Shown: positions 18,169-26,529, counted from the stretch's first letter. The stretch: DNA of 64,000 nucleotides from CAMPKL01 sp963817465 (GCA_963817465.1 CAWFOP010000009.1:124001-188000); one strand, 5' to 3'. Notes: a model not told the origin generated them from the letters alone. Made by a program: numbers and translations.

Positions 18169-18228
18169 GCGAGGCTTCATTGTAAACCCGCACGCGACGG
18201 TCGTGTTATCTTGCTTCTCCGAAGCGTA

Positions 18229-19965
18229 ATGCGAAAATCCACCGTTGTCCTGACCCTCTTTGTCGCCTGGCTGGCCGGGTGCTCATCGTCCGAGCCTGAA
18301 GCTCCCGCCCGTCCCCCGAACATCATCCTGCTGATGACCGACGACCAGGGCTACGGCGACATCGGCGCCCACGGCAATACGATGATTCACACGCCGAACA
18401 TCGACAAGCTGCACGACGAGAGCGTCCGCCTCACCAACTATCACGTCGACCCCACCTGCGCGCCGACGCGCTCTGCTCTGATGACCGGGCGCTATTCGAG
18501 CCGCACCGGCGTTTGGCACACCATCATGGGCCGCTCGATCGTCGCCGCCGACGAAGTCATGATGCCCGCGATGCTGGCGAAAGCGGGTTACGCGACCGGC
18601 CAGTTCGGCAAGTGGCATCTGGGCGACAACTACCCCTTCCGCCCCGAAGATCGCGGCTTCCAAGAGGTTGTCCGGCTCGGGGGCGGCGGCGTGCAGCAGA
18701 CGCCCGACTACTGGGGCAACGACTATTTCGACGACACCTATTGGCATAACTCGGTTCCGCAGCACTATGACGGCTACTGCACGGACGTCTTCTTTCGCGA
18801 GGCGCTGCGCTTCATCGAAGAAAACAAGGACAAGCCCTTTTTCACGTACCTGCCGACCAACGCGCCCCACGGGCCCTACAACGTCGACGAGAAGTACTGG
18901 AAGCCGTACGCGGATAAAGGCGTGCCCGAGCAGATGGCGCACTTCTACGGCATGATCGAGAACATCGACGAGAACCTAGGCCGTCTGCGGACGCAGCTCG
19001 ACGAGTGGGGCATCGCGGACAACACGATCCTGATCTTCGCCACCGACAACGGCAGCGCCGCGGGGGTCGACGGCGACGGTCACCCTTACGCCGACACGGC
19101 CTGGGGCGGCTTCAACGCCGGCATGCGCGGCCGCAAAGGTTCCGAATATGACGGCGGCCACCGCGTGCCGTTTTTCATCTACTGGCCCAACGGCGACCTG
19201 GGACAGCCGCGGGACATCGACACGCTCACCGCGCACATCGACGTCTTGCCGACGCTGCTCGATTTCGCGGGTGCGCCGCCGGCGAAAGACATCGACGGCA
19301 AGTCTCTCGCGCCCCTGCTGCGCGGCCAGGGCGAGTGGCCCGACCGCACATTGACCGTCCATTCCCAGCGCATCGAGTGGCCCGAGAAGTGGCGCAAGAG
19401 CGCCGTCATGACCCAGCAGTGGCGCTTGGTCAACGGCAAAGAGCTTTACGACATGAGCAGCGACTCCGGCGAGGAGCATGATGTCTCCGGCGACCAGCCG
19501 CAGGTCGTCGACGGGCTGCGCAACGCCTACGAGCAGTGGTGGGAACACATCAACGATCGCTTCGAGGACTACGTCGACATTCCGGTCGGAACCAAAGGCG
19601 AAAACCCGACGCGCCTGTCGGCCCACGATTGGCATCCCGACCCGCCGACCGACGACGTGCCGTGGAATCAGCCGGCCATCATGAAGAATCCGAAGACGAA
19701 CGGCTACTGGATGATCGAAGTCCCCGAAGCAGGCCGCTACCGCTTCGAGCTCTATCAGTGGGACAAGCCCGCCGAGAAGAAACTCGATGCGACAACCGCA
19801 AGCGTCAAGGTCGGCGACGCCGAGGCCACGGCCAAGGTCGAGCGTGGCGCGACATCGGTTCCAATCGAGCTGGACTTGCCCGCGGGCGAAGCCAAGCTCG
19901 AGACCCGGCTCAAGGGCCCTAGCGGCGAACGCGGCGCGTTTTACGTCTATGTAACCAGGCTGTAG
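18229..19965 (+). CDS. Lipoprotein sulfatase (type I, Cys-type) with C-terminal beta domain
   Basis: A 578-residue arylsulfatase-family enzyme that removes sulfate esters, probably from polysaccharides, at the cell surface. ATG 18229 gives a lipoprotein signal ending in the lipobox LAGC. The alkaline-phosphatase fold starts with NIILLMTDDQGYGD (metal ligands). The formylglycine site is CAPTRSALMTGRY, needing a maturase encoded elsewhere. GKWHLGD and DNGSAAG supply further ligands. After about residue 475 a separate beta-rich domain follows (YWMIEVPEAGRYRFELYQW onward), which may bind carbohydrate. Upstream in-frame codons from 18154 overlap bfr and are excluded. Confidence 0.93.
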   Translation: MRKSTVVLTLFVAWLAGCSSSEPEAPARPPNIILLMTDDQGYGDIGAHGNTMIHTPNIDKLHDESVRLTNYHVDPTCAPTRSALMTGRYSSRTGVWHTIMGRSIVAADEVMMPAMLAKAGYATGQFGKWHLGDNYPFRPEDRGFQEVVRLGGGGVQQTPDYWGNDYFDDTYWHNSVPQHYDGYCTDVFFREALRFIEENKDKPFFTYLPTNAPHGPYNVDEKYWKPYADKGVPEQMAHFYGMIENIDENLGRLRTQLDEWGIADNTILIFATDNGSAAGVDGDGHPYADTAWGGFNAGMRGRKGSEYDGGHRVPFFIYWPNGDLGQPRDIDTLTAHIDVLPTLLDFAGAPPAKDIDGKSLAPLLRGQGEWPDRTLTVHSQRIEWPEKWRKSAVMTQQWRLVNGKELYDMSSDSGEEHDVSGDQPQVVDGLRNAYEQWWEHINDRFEDYVDIPVGTKGENPTRLSAHDWHPDPPTDDVPWNQPAIMKNPKTNGYWMIEVPEAGRYRFELYQWDKPAEKKLDATTASVKVGDAEATAKVERGATSVPIELDLPAGEAKLETRLKGPSGERGAFYVYVTRL

Positions 19966-19978
19966 CGCACCAACGTCG

Positions 19979-20482
19979 CTACTCGTTTCGCCGTTTGTAT
20001 TGCTCGTCGCTGACGTGCTCCATCCAGTCGGCCGACTTGCCGTCGAGCTTCTCCACGATGGCGATATGGGTCATCGCTGTCGTGGCCGTCGCCCCGTGCC
20101 AGTGCTTCTCGTCCGGCGCAAACCAGACCACGTCGCCGGGCCGGACTTCCTCGACCGGTCCGCCCCATCGCTGCACCCAGCCGCAGCCGGCCGTCACGAT
20201 CAAGGTCTGGCCGAGCGGGTGCGTGTGCCACGCCGTGCGAGCGCCGGGCTCAAAGGTGACGCTTGCGCTGAACAGGAGCGCCGGCGCGGCGGCCTCGTGT
20301 AGCGGGTCAATACGCACCGCGCCGGTGAAATACTCCTCCGGCCCTTGTTGGGAAGGCTGCGAACCGCTTCTCTTGATCTCCATCCCTATGATCCTCTTCT
20401 TGGGGTTTTCGGCCGCGACGGACGCGCGGGCGCTGAAGGACATGCCTCCAAGCGCGGCCGCCACGAAGTCTCGTCTCTCCAT
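19979..20482 (-). CDS. Secreted single-domain cupin
   Basis: A 167-residue cupin with a short N-terminal export signal (MERRDFVAAALGG, Tat-like with a single twin arginine). Both conserved cupin motifs are visible: GARTAWHTHPLGQTLIV (His-x-His metal ligands) and PGDVVWFAPDEKHWHGA (His). It resembles the cupins encoded next to carboxymuconolactone-decarboxylase-like proteins and the mandelonitrile-lyase-like cupins. No substrate can be given. The aldo/keto reductase remnant lies 18 bases upstream on the same strand, so the two were probably one operon. Confidence 0.85.
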   Translation of the reverse strand: MERRDFVAAALGGMSFSARASVAAENPKKRIIGMEIKRSGSQPSQQGPEEYFTGAVRIDPLHEAAAPALLFSASVTFEPGARTAWHTHPLGQTLIVTAGCGWVQRWGGPVEEVRPGDVVWFAPDEKHWHGATATTAMTHIAIVEKLDGKSADWMEHVSDEQYKRRNE

Positions 20483-20500
20483 GAACGCCGCTCCTAGGCC

Positions 20501-20888
20501 TCAGCGGCCGACCAGTTGCTGCAGTTGTTCGGGGTAGCGAGCTCCCTGAACGTCGATCGCCGACGCGGCGTTGTCGATCTCGCGCAGGTCGTCCCTGGTC
20601 AGCTCGATATCCGCCGCACCGAGATTTTCTTCGAGCCGGTGTAGCTTCGTGGTGCCCGGGATCGGAACGATCCACGGCTTCTGGGCCAGCAGCCACGCCA
20701 ACGCGATCTGCGCGGGGGTCGCCTTTTTCTGTTCGGCGATCCTGGTCAACAGGTCGACCATAGCCTGATTCGCCTTGCGCGCCTCGGCTGAGAAGCGCGG
20801 CACGATGTTGCGGAAGTCGGAACTGTCGAACTGCGTGTTCTCGTCGATCTTGCCCGTCAGGAAACCCTTGCCCAGGGGACTCGGGGCG
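20501..20888 (-). pseudogene. Aldo/keto reductase, C-terminal remnant
   Basis: The last ~127 residues of an aldo/keto reductase: SPLGKGFLTGKIDENT, then KATPAQIALAWLL, WIVPIPGTTKLHRLEENL (NADPH-binding) and ELTRDDLREIDNAA. The family is about 320 residues, so the N-terminal TIM-barrel half, with the catalytic Tyr and Lys, is gone. Homology stops at about 20882, where sequence of the plus-strand AraC fragment begins. The open frame continues upstream to 21010 only as the antisense of that fragment. Not functional as an oxidoreductase. Confidence 0.8.
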
Positions 20889-21386
20889 TTCTGCCGGCTC
20901 GTGGACCTGCTCGACGCCCCCCACGACATCGGTGTTCTGGGCTCGTTGATCCAAAGGGAGATCACATACCGGATACTTCGCGGACCAGCGGGCGGGCGGT
21001 TGCGAGACATCGCAACTCTAGGAGATCAAAGCAACCGGACCGCGAAGGCCATCGCGTGGATCAAGGCAAACTACGCCGACCCTGTGCGCGTGGAGGATCT
21101 CGCGCGCATCGCGGGCATGGGATTGTCGACGTTCCACCGCCACTTCCGAGAGCTGACGGCCATGAGTCCGCTGCAGTATCAGAAGCAGCTTCGGTTGCAG
21201 AGCGCCCGGGGGCGGATGCTCATGGACGGGCTCGATGCGGCCGCCGCGGCGTTCGAGGTTGGGTACGAGAGCCCCAGCCAGTTCAATCGCGAATACAGCC
21301 GCCTGTTTGGGCAGCCTCCCAGGCGGGACGTCCAGGCGTTCAGATCGACCGGGGATCATCCCTCCGCGCCGGCAAGCGGCCGATAG
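20889..21386 (+). pseudogene. AraC-family regulator, C-terminal remnant with intact DNA-binding domain
   Basis: About 165 residues of an AraC-type regulator of the AraC_N group: RLVDLLDAPHDIGVLGSLIQ (end of the N-terminal domain), LIQREITYRILRG, then both helix-turn-helix motifs (RVEDLARIAGMGLSTFHRHF; AAAAFEVGYESPSQFNREYS). The first ~130 residues and any promoter are missing. An open frame from 20775 could still supply a start, but its first 40 codons are the reverse of the aldo/keto reductase. Such regulators are often divergent from aldo/keto reductases, so the two remnants probably come from one ancestral pair. Confidence 0.8.
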
Positions 21387-21408
21387 AAGCCGCGCTACAC
21401 TGGCTCGC

Positions 21409-22887
21409 ATGCCTTACGTGTTGGCCTTCGACGAGGGGACGACCAGCGCTCGCACGCTCGTTTTCGACCAAGAAGCGAAAATAGTCGCCTCCGACCAAGT
21501 TCCGGTCCAGTGCCGTTACCCCAAAGACGGCTGGGTGGAGCAGGACCCGCGCCAGGTGTGGGAAGCGCAACTCACGACGGCGCAGCGCGCGATCAAGAAG
21601 TCCAACGTCGCTCTAAGCGAAATCAAGGCCATCGGCATCACGAATCAACGCGAAACCGTCGTCATTTGGGATCGCAAGACGGGGCACCCGATCGGGCCGG
21701 CAATCGTGTGGCAGTGTCGCCGCACGGCGGAAATCTGCCGCCATCTGACAGCGGAGAAGCACGGCAAGGCCGTCACCGAGCACACCGGGCTCGTCATCGA
21801 CCCTTACTTCTCCGGTACGAAGATCGGCTGGGTCCTCGACCACATCTCCAACGGCCGCGAACGCGCACAAGCGGGCGACTTGGCCTTCGGCACGGTCGAC
21901 TCCTGGCTGATCTGGAACTTGACGGGCGGCCGCGAACACGTCATCGACATCACCAATGCGTCGCGGACGCTGTTGATGAATCTGTCGAAGGGAGACTGGG
22001 ACCTCGACATGCTCGACTTGTTCGGCGTGCCCGAGGCGATGCTGCCGCGGATCGTGCCGTCGTCGGGCGTCGTCGCCCACACCGATCCCTCGTTGTTCGG
22101 CGCGGAGATTCCCATCGCCGGCATCGCCGGCGACCAGCAGGCGGCCCTATTCGGCCAAGCGTGCTTTCGCGAGGGATTGTCGAAAAACACTTACGGCACC
22201 GGCTGCTTCCTGCTGCTCAACACCGGAACGGAGCGCCCGACCTCGAAGAACGGGCTGCTCTCGACGGCCGCGGCCTCGCCGGACGCCGACCAGCGCTACG
22301 CACTCGAGGGCAGCATCTTCATCGGCGGGGCCGTCATCCAGTGGCTGCGCGACGGTTTGAAGCTAATCGACAGCGCCGCCGACAGCGATCGCTTAGCGCG
22401 TTCGGTCGACGACACGGCGGGCGTATTCCTGGTGCCGGCGTTCGTCGGCCTTGGCGCGCCCTACTGGGACGCCCATGCCCGCGGCGTCATGACGGGTCTC
22501 ACCCGCGGGGCAAGCCGCGAGCACATCGTCCGCGCGGCGCTCGAGTCGATCGCCTTTCAGACGCGCGAGCTCGTCGACGCCATGCAGTCCGACTCGGGCG
22601 ATCAGCTCACCGAGCTGCGCGCGGACGGCGGCGCGGCGGCGAATGACTTCCTGATGCAATTTCAGGCCGACATCCTCGGTAAGCCCGTCATTCGTCCCGA
22701 CAATCTCGAGACGACGGCATTGGGCGCCGCCTTTTTGGCCGGTCTCGCGACCAAGGTCTGGAGCGGGACCGACGAGCTCGAAAGCTTCTGGAAAGCCGAC
22801 CAAATCTTCGAACCGAAGATGCCGGCCGAACGGCGCGAAGAACTGATGGCGGGTTGGAAAAAGGCCGTTGAAAAAGCGCGCCTATAG
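21409..22887 (+). CDS. glpK: Glycerol kinase
   Basis: A 492-residue FGGY-family kinase that phosphorylates glycerol to glycerol-3-phosphate in the cytoplasm. Landmarks: LAFDEGTTSARTLVFD at the N terminus, GWVEQDPRQVW, ITNQRETVVIWDR, WQCRRTAEIC, GIAGDQQAALFGQACF, and GTGCFLLLNTG in the ATP domain, plus LRADGGAAANDFLMQFQAD near the C terminus. Length and motif order are full. The start ATG 21409 begins MPYVLAFDEG; the in-frame extension upstream overlaps the AraC fragment and is excluded. No glpF or glpD is adjacent. Confidence 0.97.
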   Translation: MPYVLAFDEGTTSARTLVFDQEAKIVASDQVPVQCRYPKDGWVEQDPRQVWEAQLTTAQRAIKKSNVALSEIKAIGITNQRETVVIWDRKTGHPIGPAIVWQCRRTAEICRHLTAEKHGKAVTEHTGLVIDPYFSGTKIGWVLDHISNGRERAQAGDLAFGTVDSWLIWNLTGGREHVIDITNASRTLLMNLSKGDWDLDMLDLFGVPEAMLPRIVPSSGVVAHTDPSLFGAEIPIAGIAGDQQAALFGQACFREGLSKNTYGTGCFLLLNTGTERPTSKNGLLSTAAASPDADQRYALEGSIFIGGAVIQWLRDGLKLIDSAADSDRLARSVDDTAGVFLVPAFVGLGAPYWDAHARGVMTGLTRGASREHIVRAALESIAFQTRELVDAMQSDSGDQLTELRADGGAAANDFLMQFQADILGKPVIRPDNLETTALGAAFLAGLATKVWSGTDELESFWKADQIFEPKMPAERREELMAGWKKAVEKARL

Positions 22888-22904
22888 AATGGACCGGGAC
22901 AGAC

Positions 22905-22947
22905 GGGGAATCGCCTGATAACCTTGTGGAACGGTTCTTGATTCCCC
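22905..22947. repeat. Inverted repeat, 8-bp arms
   Basis: GGGGAATC (22905-22912) and GATTCCCC (22940-22947) pair perfectly across 27 bases between glpK and the secreted propeller gene. It may be an operator or a transcript stem just upstream of the GGGAGGGG ribosome site of the next gene. Confidence 0.4.
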
Positions 22948-22966
22948 AGCGGGAGGGGTTCGAACG

Positions 22967-24016
22967 ATGACGCTTGCAAAATCCATTCGCATCACGGCGC
23001 TCGCGGCGGCGGTTCTGGCTTTGGGAGCGGCCGTTTCGGCTGACCGGAGCCTCGGCGCCGATGCGCGCGTCGGACTGACCAAGTCCGCCGCACAGGACCC
23101 GATCTCCGGACCGGTGCTCGGCTACGTGTTCGATGCGAACGCCGCGTCATTGCGGCCGCTGCTCGGCATTCCCGGCGCTTCGCACGTCGGAGGCGCTTTA
23201 GCTCTGCCCTTCACGTTGAGCGTCGCGGCGGTTTCGCCGACACAGAGCTTTGCGCTCGGCACGGCGGTCGGTACCGGCGCGCTCGTCCTCGTCGATCTCC
23301 GCGGCCCCGCGCCCCAGGGGAGCTTCGTGGCGAAGGCGCTCGGCGGAGCGGATCGCATCGTGTTTTCGCCGCGCGGAGAATTCGCCGGCGCCTACGATCG
23401 CGAGTCCAAGACCGTGCAGGTGTTGACCGGCTTCGGCGATGAAGCTCATGTCGTGGCGACGGTGCGGCTCGATGCGTTGCCGGGGGTGCTCACTGCGTTC
23501 GCCGTCAGCGACGACGGCGAGACGGTGCTGGCCGCTGCGTCCACGCGCGCGGGCGGTCAAGTGTTCGCGCTTGGTCACGACAGCGCGGCCAGATCCGTCG
23601 CGTCGATCGGCCGCGCCCTGGATGTCGTCTTCTTTCCGGGCTCCAACGACGCTCTCATCGCTGACGTCGATCGGCGCGAGGCGATCAAGCTGTCCGACGT
23701 AAGCGGGTCGGCGACGGTGACCGTACTGGCTTCGCGCCAGGACGGGCTCGAGGCTCCGGTGGCGGTGGCCGCCACCGACGACGGCCAGGCGTTGGTCGCC
23801 GACAAGAGTCGCGCCGCGCTGATCCCGGCCGGCGGCGGCGCCGCGCGCTTCGTCGACTGCGACTGCCGGGCGCGGACGCTGACGCGCTTGGCCGGAGATT
23901 CCATGTTCCGGCTGACCGACGATCTGACCGCTCCGATCTCGGTGCTCGACGCCGGACGGCTGGCTACAACCGCCGGCGATCCGCGCGTGATGTTCGTACC
24001 AGCCCTGGCCGAATAA
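22967..24016 (+). CDS. Secreted beta-propeller-like protein of unknown function
   Basis: A 349-residue protein with a signal peptide (ITALAAAVLALGAAVSADRS). The rest is a chain of short blade-like beta repeats: SVAAVSPTQSFALGTAVG, ADRIVFSPRGEFAGAYDR, TAFAVSDDGETVLAAAS, LDVVFFPGSNDALIADVD and VAVAATDDGQALVADKS, each like the Ser-x-Asp-Gly turn of WD40/YVTN propellers. No catalytic motif is visible. A cysteine pair (CDC) sits near residue 297. Acidobacterial genomes have many such proteins; I do not recognise a named family. A strong GGGAGGGG ribosome site supports the ATG. Confidence 0.75.
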   Translation: MTLAKSIRITALAAAVLALGAAVSADRSLGADARVGLTKSAAQDPISGPVLGYVFDANAASLRPLLGIPGASHVGGALALPFTLSVAAVSPTQSFALGTAVGTGALVLVDLRGPAPQGSFVAKALGGADRIVFSPRGEFAGAYDRESKTVQVLTGFGDEAHVVATVRLDALPGVLTAFAVSDDGETVLAAASTRAGGQVFALGHDSAARSVASIGRALDVVFFPGSNDALIADVDRREAIKLSDVSGSATVTVLASRQDGLEAPVAVAATDDGQALVADKSRAALIPAGGGAARFVDCDCRARTLTRLAGDSMFRLTDDLTAPISVLDAGRLATTAGDPRVMFVPALAE

Positions 24017-24035
24017 CCGCCCGAGTTGACGGCCC

Positions 24036-24063
24036 GACCGCAGTCTTGATAAGACAAGCGGTC
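24036..24063. promoter_or_regulatory. Hairpin over the start region of the small Rho-N-like gene
   Basis: GACCGC (24036-24041) pairs with GCGGTC (24058-24063) and, inside it, GTCTT with AAGAC around a GAT loop, giving 11 base pairs with a 1x2 internal bulge. It ends three bases before ATG 24067, where the ribosome would bind, and could lower translation. Sequence-only inference. Confidence 0.4.
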
Positions 24064-24066
24064 GCA

Positions 24067-24390
24067 ATGGCTAACTACGACTATCACGAGCTCAAACACA
24101 CGAAGGTTTCCGATCTTCGCGACATCGCATCGAAGCTGGAGCCGCCGATCCAAGGCTACTCCCAGCTCAACAAGGATCAGTTGCTCCAAGCGATCTGCGA
24201 TCAGCTTGGGATCGACATGCACGGACACCATGAGGTGAAGGGCATAGACAAAGAGCCGATCAAAAAGCAGATTCGCGAGCTGAAGAAATCGCGCGACGAG
24301 GCCGAGGCGGCGCACGACAGCAAGCGGCTGAAGGAAATTCGCCGCCGCATGCACGGGCTGAAGCGCACCTTGCGGCGCTCGATGGCCTAG
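24067..24390 (+). CDS. Rho-N/SAP-like small protein
   Basis: A 107-residue soluble protein. The first half (ELKHTKVSDLRDIASKLEPP, then YSQLNKDQLLQAICDQLGI) has the helix-extended-helix shape of the Rho termination factor N-terminal domain or SAP domains, which bind nucleic acid. The second half is a charged helical tail (KKQIRELKKSRDEAEAAHDS, then RLKEIRRRMHGLKRTLRRSM), probably coiled coil. ATG 24067 is favoured; TTG 24046 in frame is possible. Related small proteins occur in Acidobacteriota; their role is unknown. Confidence 0.75.
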   Translation: MANYDYHELKHTKVSDLRDIASKLEPPIQGYSQLNKDQLLQAICDQLGIDMHGHHEVKGIDKEPIKKQIRELKKSRDEAEAAHDSKRLKEIRRRMHGLKRTLRRSMA

Positions 24391-24426
24391 AGGCTTGACA
24401 AGGCGAGGGCAACCGCTGCGCCCCAG

Positions 24427-24535
24427 CGACGACAACCGCAAAGCTCGAGCCCCTTCGGGGGCCGGCGGAGAGCCGCGAGCGTTCGCAAGGGACCGCTTCG
24501 CGGCGCGGGCGGTTCAGGATTCGCGGTTGTCTTCG
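24427..24535. ncRNA. Structured element, multi-hairpin, upstream of coaE
   Basis: A 109-base segment with nested pairing. The outer stem is CGA-C-GACAACCGC (24427-24439) against GCGGTTGTC-T-TCG (24523-24535), 12 pairs and one mismatch. Inside are three hairpins: GCCCC-TTCG-GGGGC (24449-24462, a UUCG tetraloop), GCGA-GCGT-TCGC (24475-24486) and CCGC-TTC-GCGG (24493-24503). This resembles a branched RNA and ends 20 bases before coaE. It may be a leader structure or a repeat family member; it matches no RNA class I know. Strand is undecided. Confidence 0.4.
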
Positions 24536-24554
24536 AATCAACGGCAAAATTCAC

Positions 24555-25175
24555 ATGCTCAAGGTCGGACTCACCGGCGGACTCGCCAGCGGCAAGACAT
24601 TCGTTTCGCGCTGCTTCGAGGACCTAGGCGCACACGTCGTCCGCGCTGACAAGCTGGGGCAAGAGACGCTTACACCCGAGGGCGAAGCCTACAGCGATGT
24701 AGTCCGCGAGTTCGGCAAAGGCATCCTGACGCCGGACGGCGCGATCGACCGTAAGGCGCTGGGCCGCATCGTGTTCGCCGATCCGGCGAAGCTGGCGCGG
24801 CTGAACGCGCTGATCCATCCGCATGTGTTTCGCCGCGAACAGGAGTTGCTGCAGCAGATCGAGCAAGAAGATCCGCGTGCGGTGGCCGTGGTCGAGGCGG
24901 CGATCATGATCGAGGCGGGCAGTTCGGTCGGTTACGACCGCATCGTGCTGGCCTACTGCTCGCCGGAGCTGCAGATCGCGCGGTTCATCGAGCGCGCGGA
25001 GGCGGCCGGCGAGACGGCGACGCGCGAAGAGGCGCTGGCTCGCATGGCGCGGCAGATGCCGCTCGAGGAGAAGCGCCGCTTCGCCGATTACCTTATCGAC
25101 ACGTCCGGCTCGATGGAGCAGACCCGCCGCCGGGCGGCCGAAGTTTACGTAAAGTTAAAAGAAGAGGCCGAATGA
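24555..25175 (+). CDS. coaE: Dephospho-CoA kinase
   Basis: A 206-residue P-loop kinase for the last step of coenzyme A synthesis, phosphorylating the 3' hydroxyl of dephospho-CoA. The Walker A loop GGLASGKT is at residues 8-15. Further landmarks are HVVRADKLGQE (substrate Asp), DRKALGRIVFADP, LNALIHPHVF and the lid region RMARQMPLEEKRRFADYLID. Length is standard. Its stop overlaps the start of the htrA-like gene (ATGA), so the two are translationally coupled. Confidence 0.95.
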   Translation: MLKVGLTGGLASGKTFVSRCFEDLGAHVVRADKLGQETLTPEGEAYSDVVREFGKGILTPDGAIDRKALGRIVFADPAKLARLNALIHPHVFRREQELLQQIEQEDPRAVAVVEAAIMIEAGSSVGYDRIVLAYCSPELQIARFIERAEAAGETATREEALARMARQMPLEEKRRFADYLIDTSGSMEQTRRRAAEVYVKLKEEAE

Positions 25176-26317
25176 GAAGTCTGCGTCCTATCCTGCTCGC
25201 CCTGTTGTTCGTCGTTGCGTTTGTTCTGGGGACCACCTCGACCGGCTGGTTCCGCGGCGGCGGCTTTCACTTCGGGCCAGCGGACCCTTTCTGGACCCAG
25301 GCCGGCTCGACGACGCTGACCTCGGACGAGCATTCGAACATCGACATTTACGAGCGCGCCTCGAAGGCCACGGTCAACATCACCAGCACGGTGCTGCAGC
25401 GCGGCTGGTTCTTTGAGGTGTTTCCCGAGCGCGACTCCGGCTCCGGGTTCATCATCTCCGAGGACGGCCGCATTCTGACGAACCTGCATGTGATCCGGGG
25501 CGATGCGGCGCAGATCGAAGTCTCGTTGCTGGGCGAAAGCGAGGATTCGCGCTATAAGGCCGAAGTGCTGGCGGTGGACGAGATCAACGACTTGGCGTTG
25601 ATCCAAATCAAAGCCGACCGCAAGCTGCCGTGGCTGCAGCTCGGCGATTCAGATGACTTGAAGGTCGGCCAGAAGGTGCTGGCGATCGGGAATCCCTTCG
25701 GGCTGCAAGGCACGCTGACGACGGGCGTCATCAGCTCGGTCGGGCGTTCGATCCGCTCCGACAACGGCATTCTCGAGGACATGATCCAGACCGACGCGGC
25801 GATCAATCCGGGCAACTCCGGCGGACCGCTGCTCGACAGCTCGGGCGCGGTGATCGGCGTCAACACCGCGATCTACGGCTCGCAGGGCAGCATCGGAATC
25901 GGCTTCGCGCTGCCTATCAGCCGGGCGCAGGCGTTGCTCGAATACGTCCGCACGGGCGGTGCGAAAGCCAAGCCGCAGCATCCGGGCTTCACGTCGATCT
26001 TCCTCGGCGGACGGCTCGCGACCGCGCTCAAGCTGCCCCCGGGCGGATTCCTGGTCACGGAGGTCGAGAAAGGATCGGCCGCCGAGGAAGCCGGCCTGCG
26101 CGGGGCGACGCGAGAGGTTCAACTGGGCAACTACGTGATTCCTTGGGGCGGCGACTACATCACCGAGATCGACGGCCGCAAGGTCACCAACCAGCGCTTC
26201 CTGCAGCAGGCGCTGGGCCTCAAGCGCGGCGGCGACTCGGTGAAGCTCAAAGTGATCCGCGAGGGGAACGAGGTTGAGCTCGAGATTCACCTGCGGTCCG
26301 ATACGATGCGGCTCTAG
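25172..26317 (+). CDS. HtrA/DegP-family periplasmic serine protease with one PDZ domain
   Basis: A 381-residue trypsin-like protease with an N-terminal signal or anchor (LLALLFVVAFVLGTTSTG). The catalytic triad is visible: His106 in TNLHVIRG, Asp140 in NDLALIQI and Ser216 in NPGNSGGPL. A single PDZ domain follows from about residue 285 (GGFLVTEVEKGSAAEEAGL, ending with DYITEIDGRKVTNQRF). With one PDZ it is nearer to DegS than to DegP. It would degrade misfolded proteins or cut an anti-sigma factor in the periplasm. Coupled to coaE by a 4-base overlap. Confidence 0.94.
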   Translation: MRSLRPILLALLFVVAFVLGTTSTGWFRGGGFHFGPADPFWTQAGSTTLTSDEHSNIDIYERASKATVNITSTVLQRGWFFEVFPERDSGSGFIISEDGRILTNLHVIRGDAAQIEVSLLGESEDSRYKAEVLAVDEINDLALIQIKADRKLPWLQLGDSDDLKVGQKVLAIGNPFGLQGTLTTGVISSVGRSIRSDNGILEDMIQTDAAINPGNSGGPLLDSSGAVIGVNTAIYGSQGSIGIGFALPISRAQALLEYVRTGGAKAKPQHPGFTSIFLGGRLATALKLPPGGFLVTEVEKGSAAEEAGLRGATREVQLGNYVIPWGGDYITEIDGRKVTNQRFLQQALGLKRGGDSVKLKVIREGNEVELEIHLRSDTMRL

Positions 26318-26328
26318 CGGCGGGCGGC

Positions 26329-26529
26329 ATGACTCCCCGCTTCGACCCTTCTGTCGGACTGTGTTCGGCGTGCCGTTTCGGGCGCCGCACGGTCAACGAT
26401 CGAGGGTCGGTCTTTCACCGCTGCATGCGCTCGGAGACCGACGCGGACTACCCAAAGTACCCGCCGCTGCCAGTGCTCGAATGCCCCGGGTGGGAGCGCC
26501 CGGATCTCGCTTCCGGTCAGGGCGGCTGA
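26329..26529 (+). CDS. Small four-cysteine protein (zinc-ribbon-like)
   Basis: A 66-residue protein with four cysteines spaced as two pairs: LCSACRFGR near the N terminus, then FHRCMRSE and VLECPGWE. The middle YPKYPPLPVLECPGW resembles a small conserved family of unknown function in soil bacteria, with the order CxxC, then RC, then a proline-rich stretch before the last C. Four such cysteines probably hold a zinc or Fe-S ion. It starts 11 bases after the htrA stop and 17 bases before fumC, so it is likely part of that message. Function unknown. Confidence 0.7.
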   Translation: MTPRFDPSVGLCSACRFGRRTVNDRGSVFHRCMRSETDADYPKYPPLPVLECPGWERPDLASGQGG

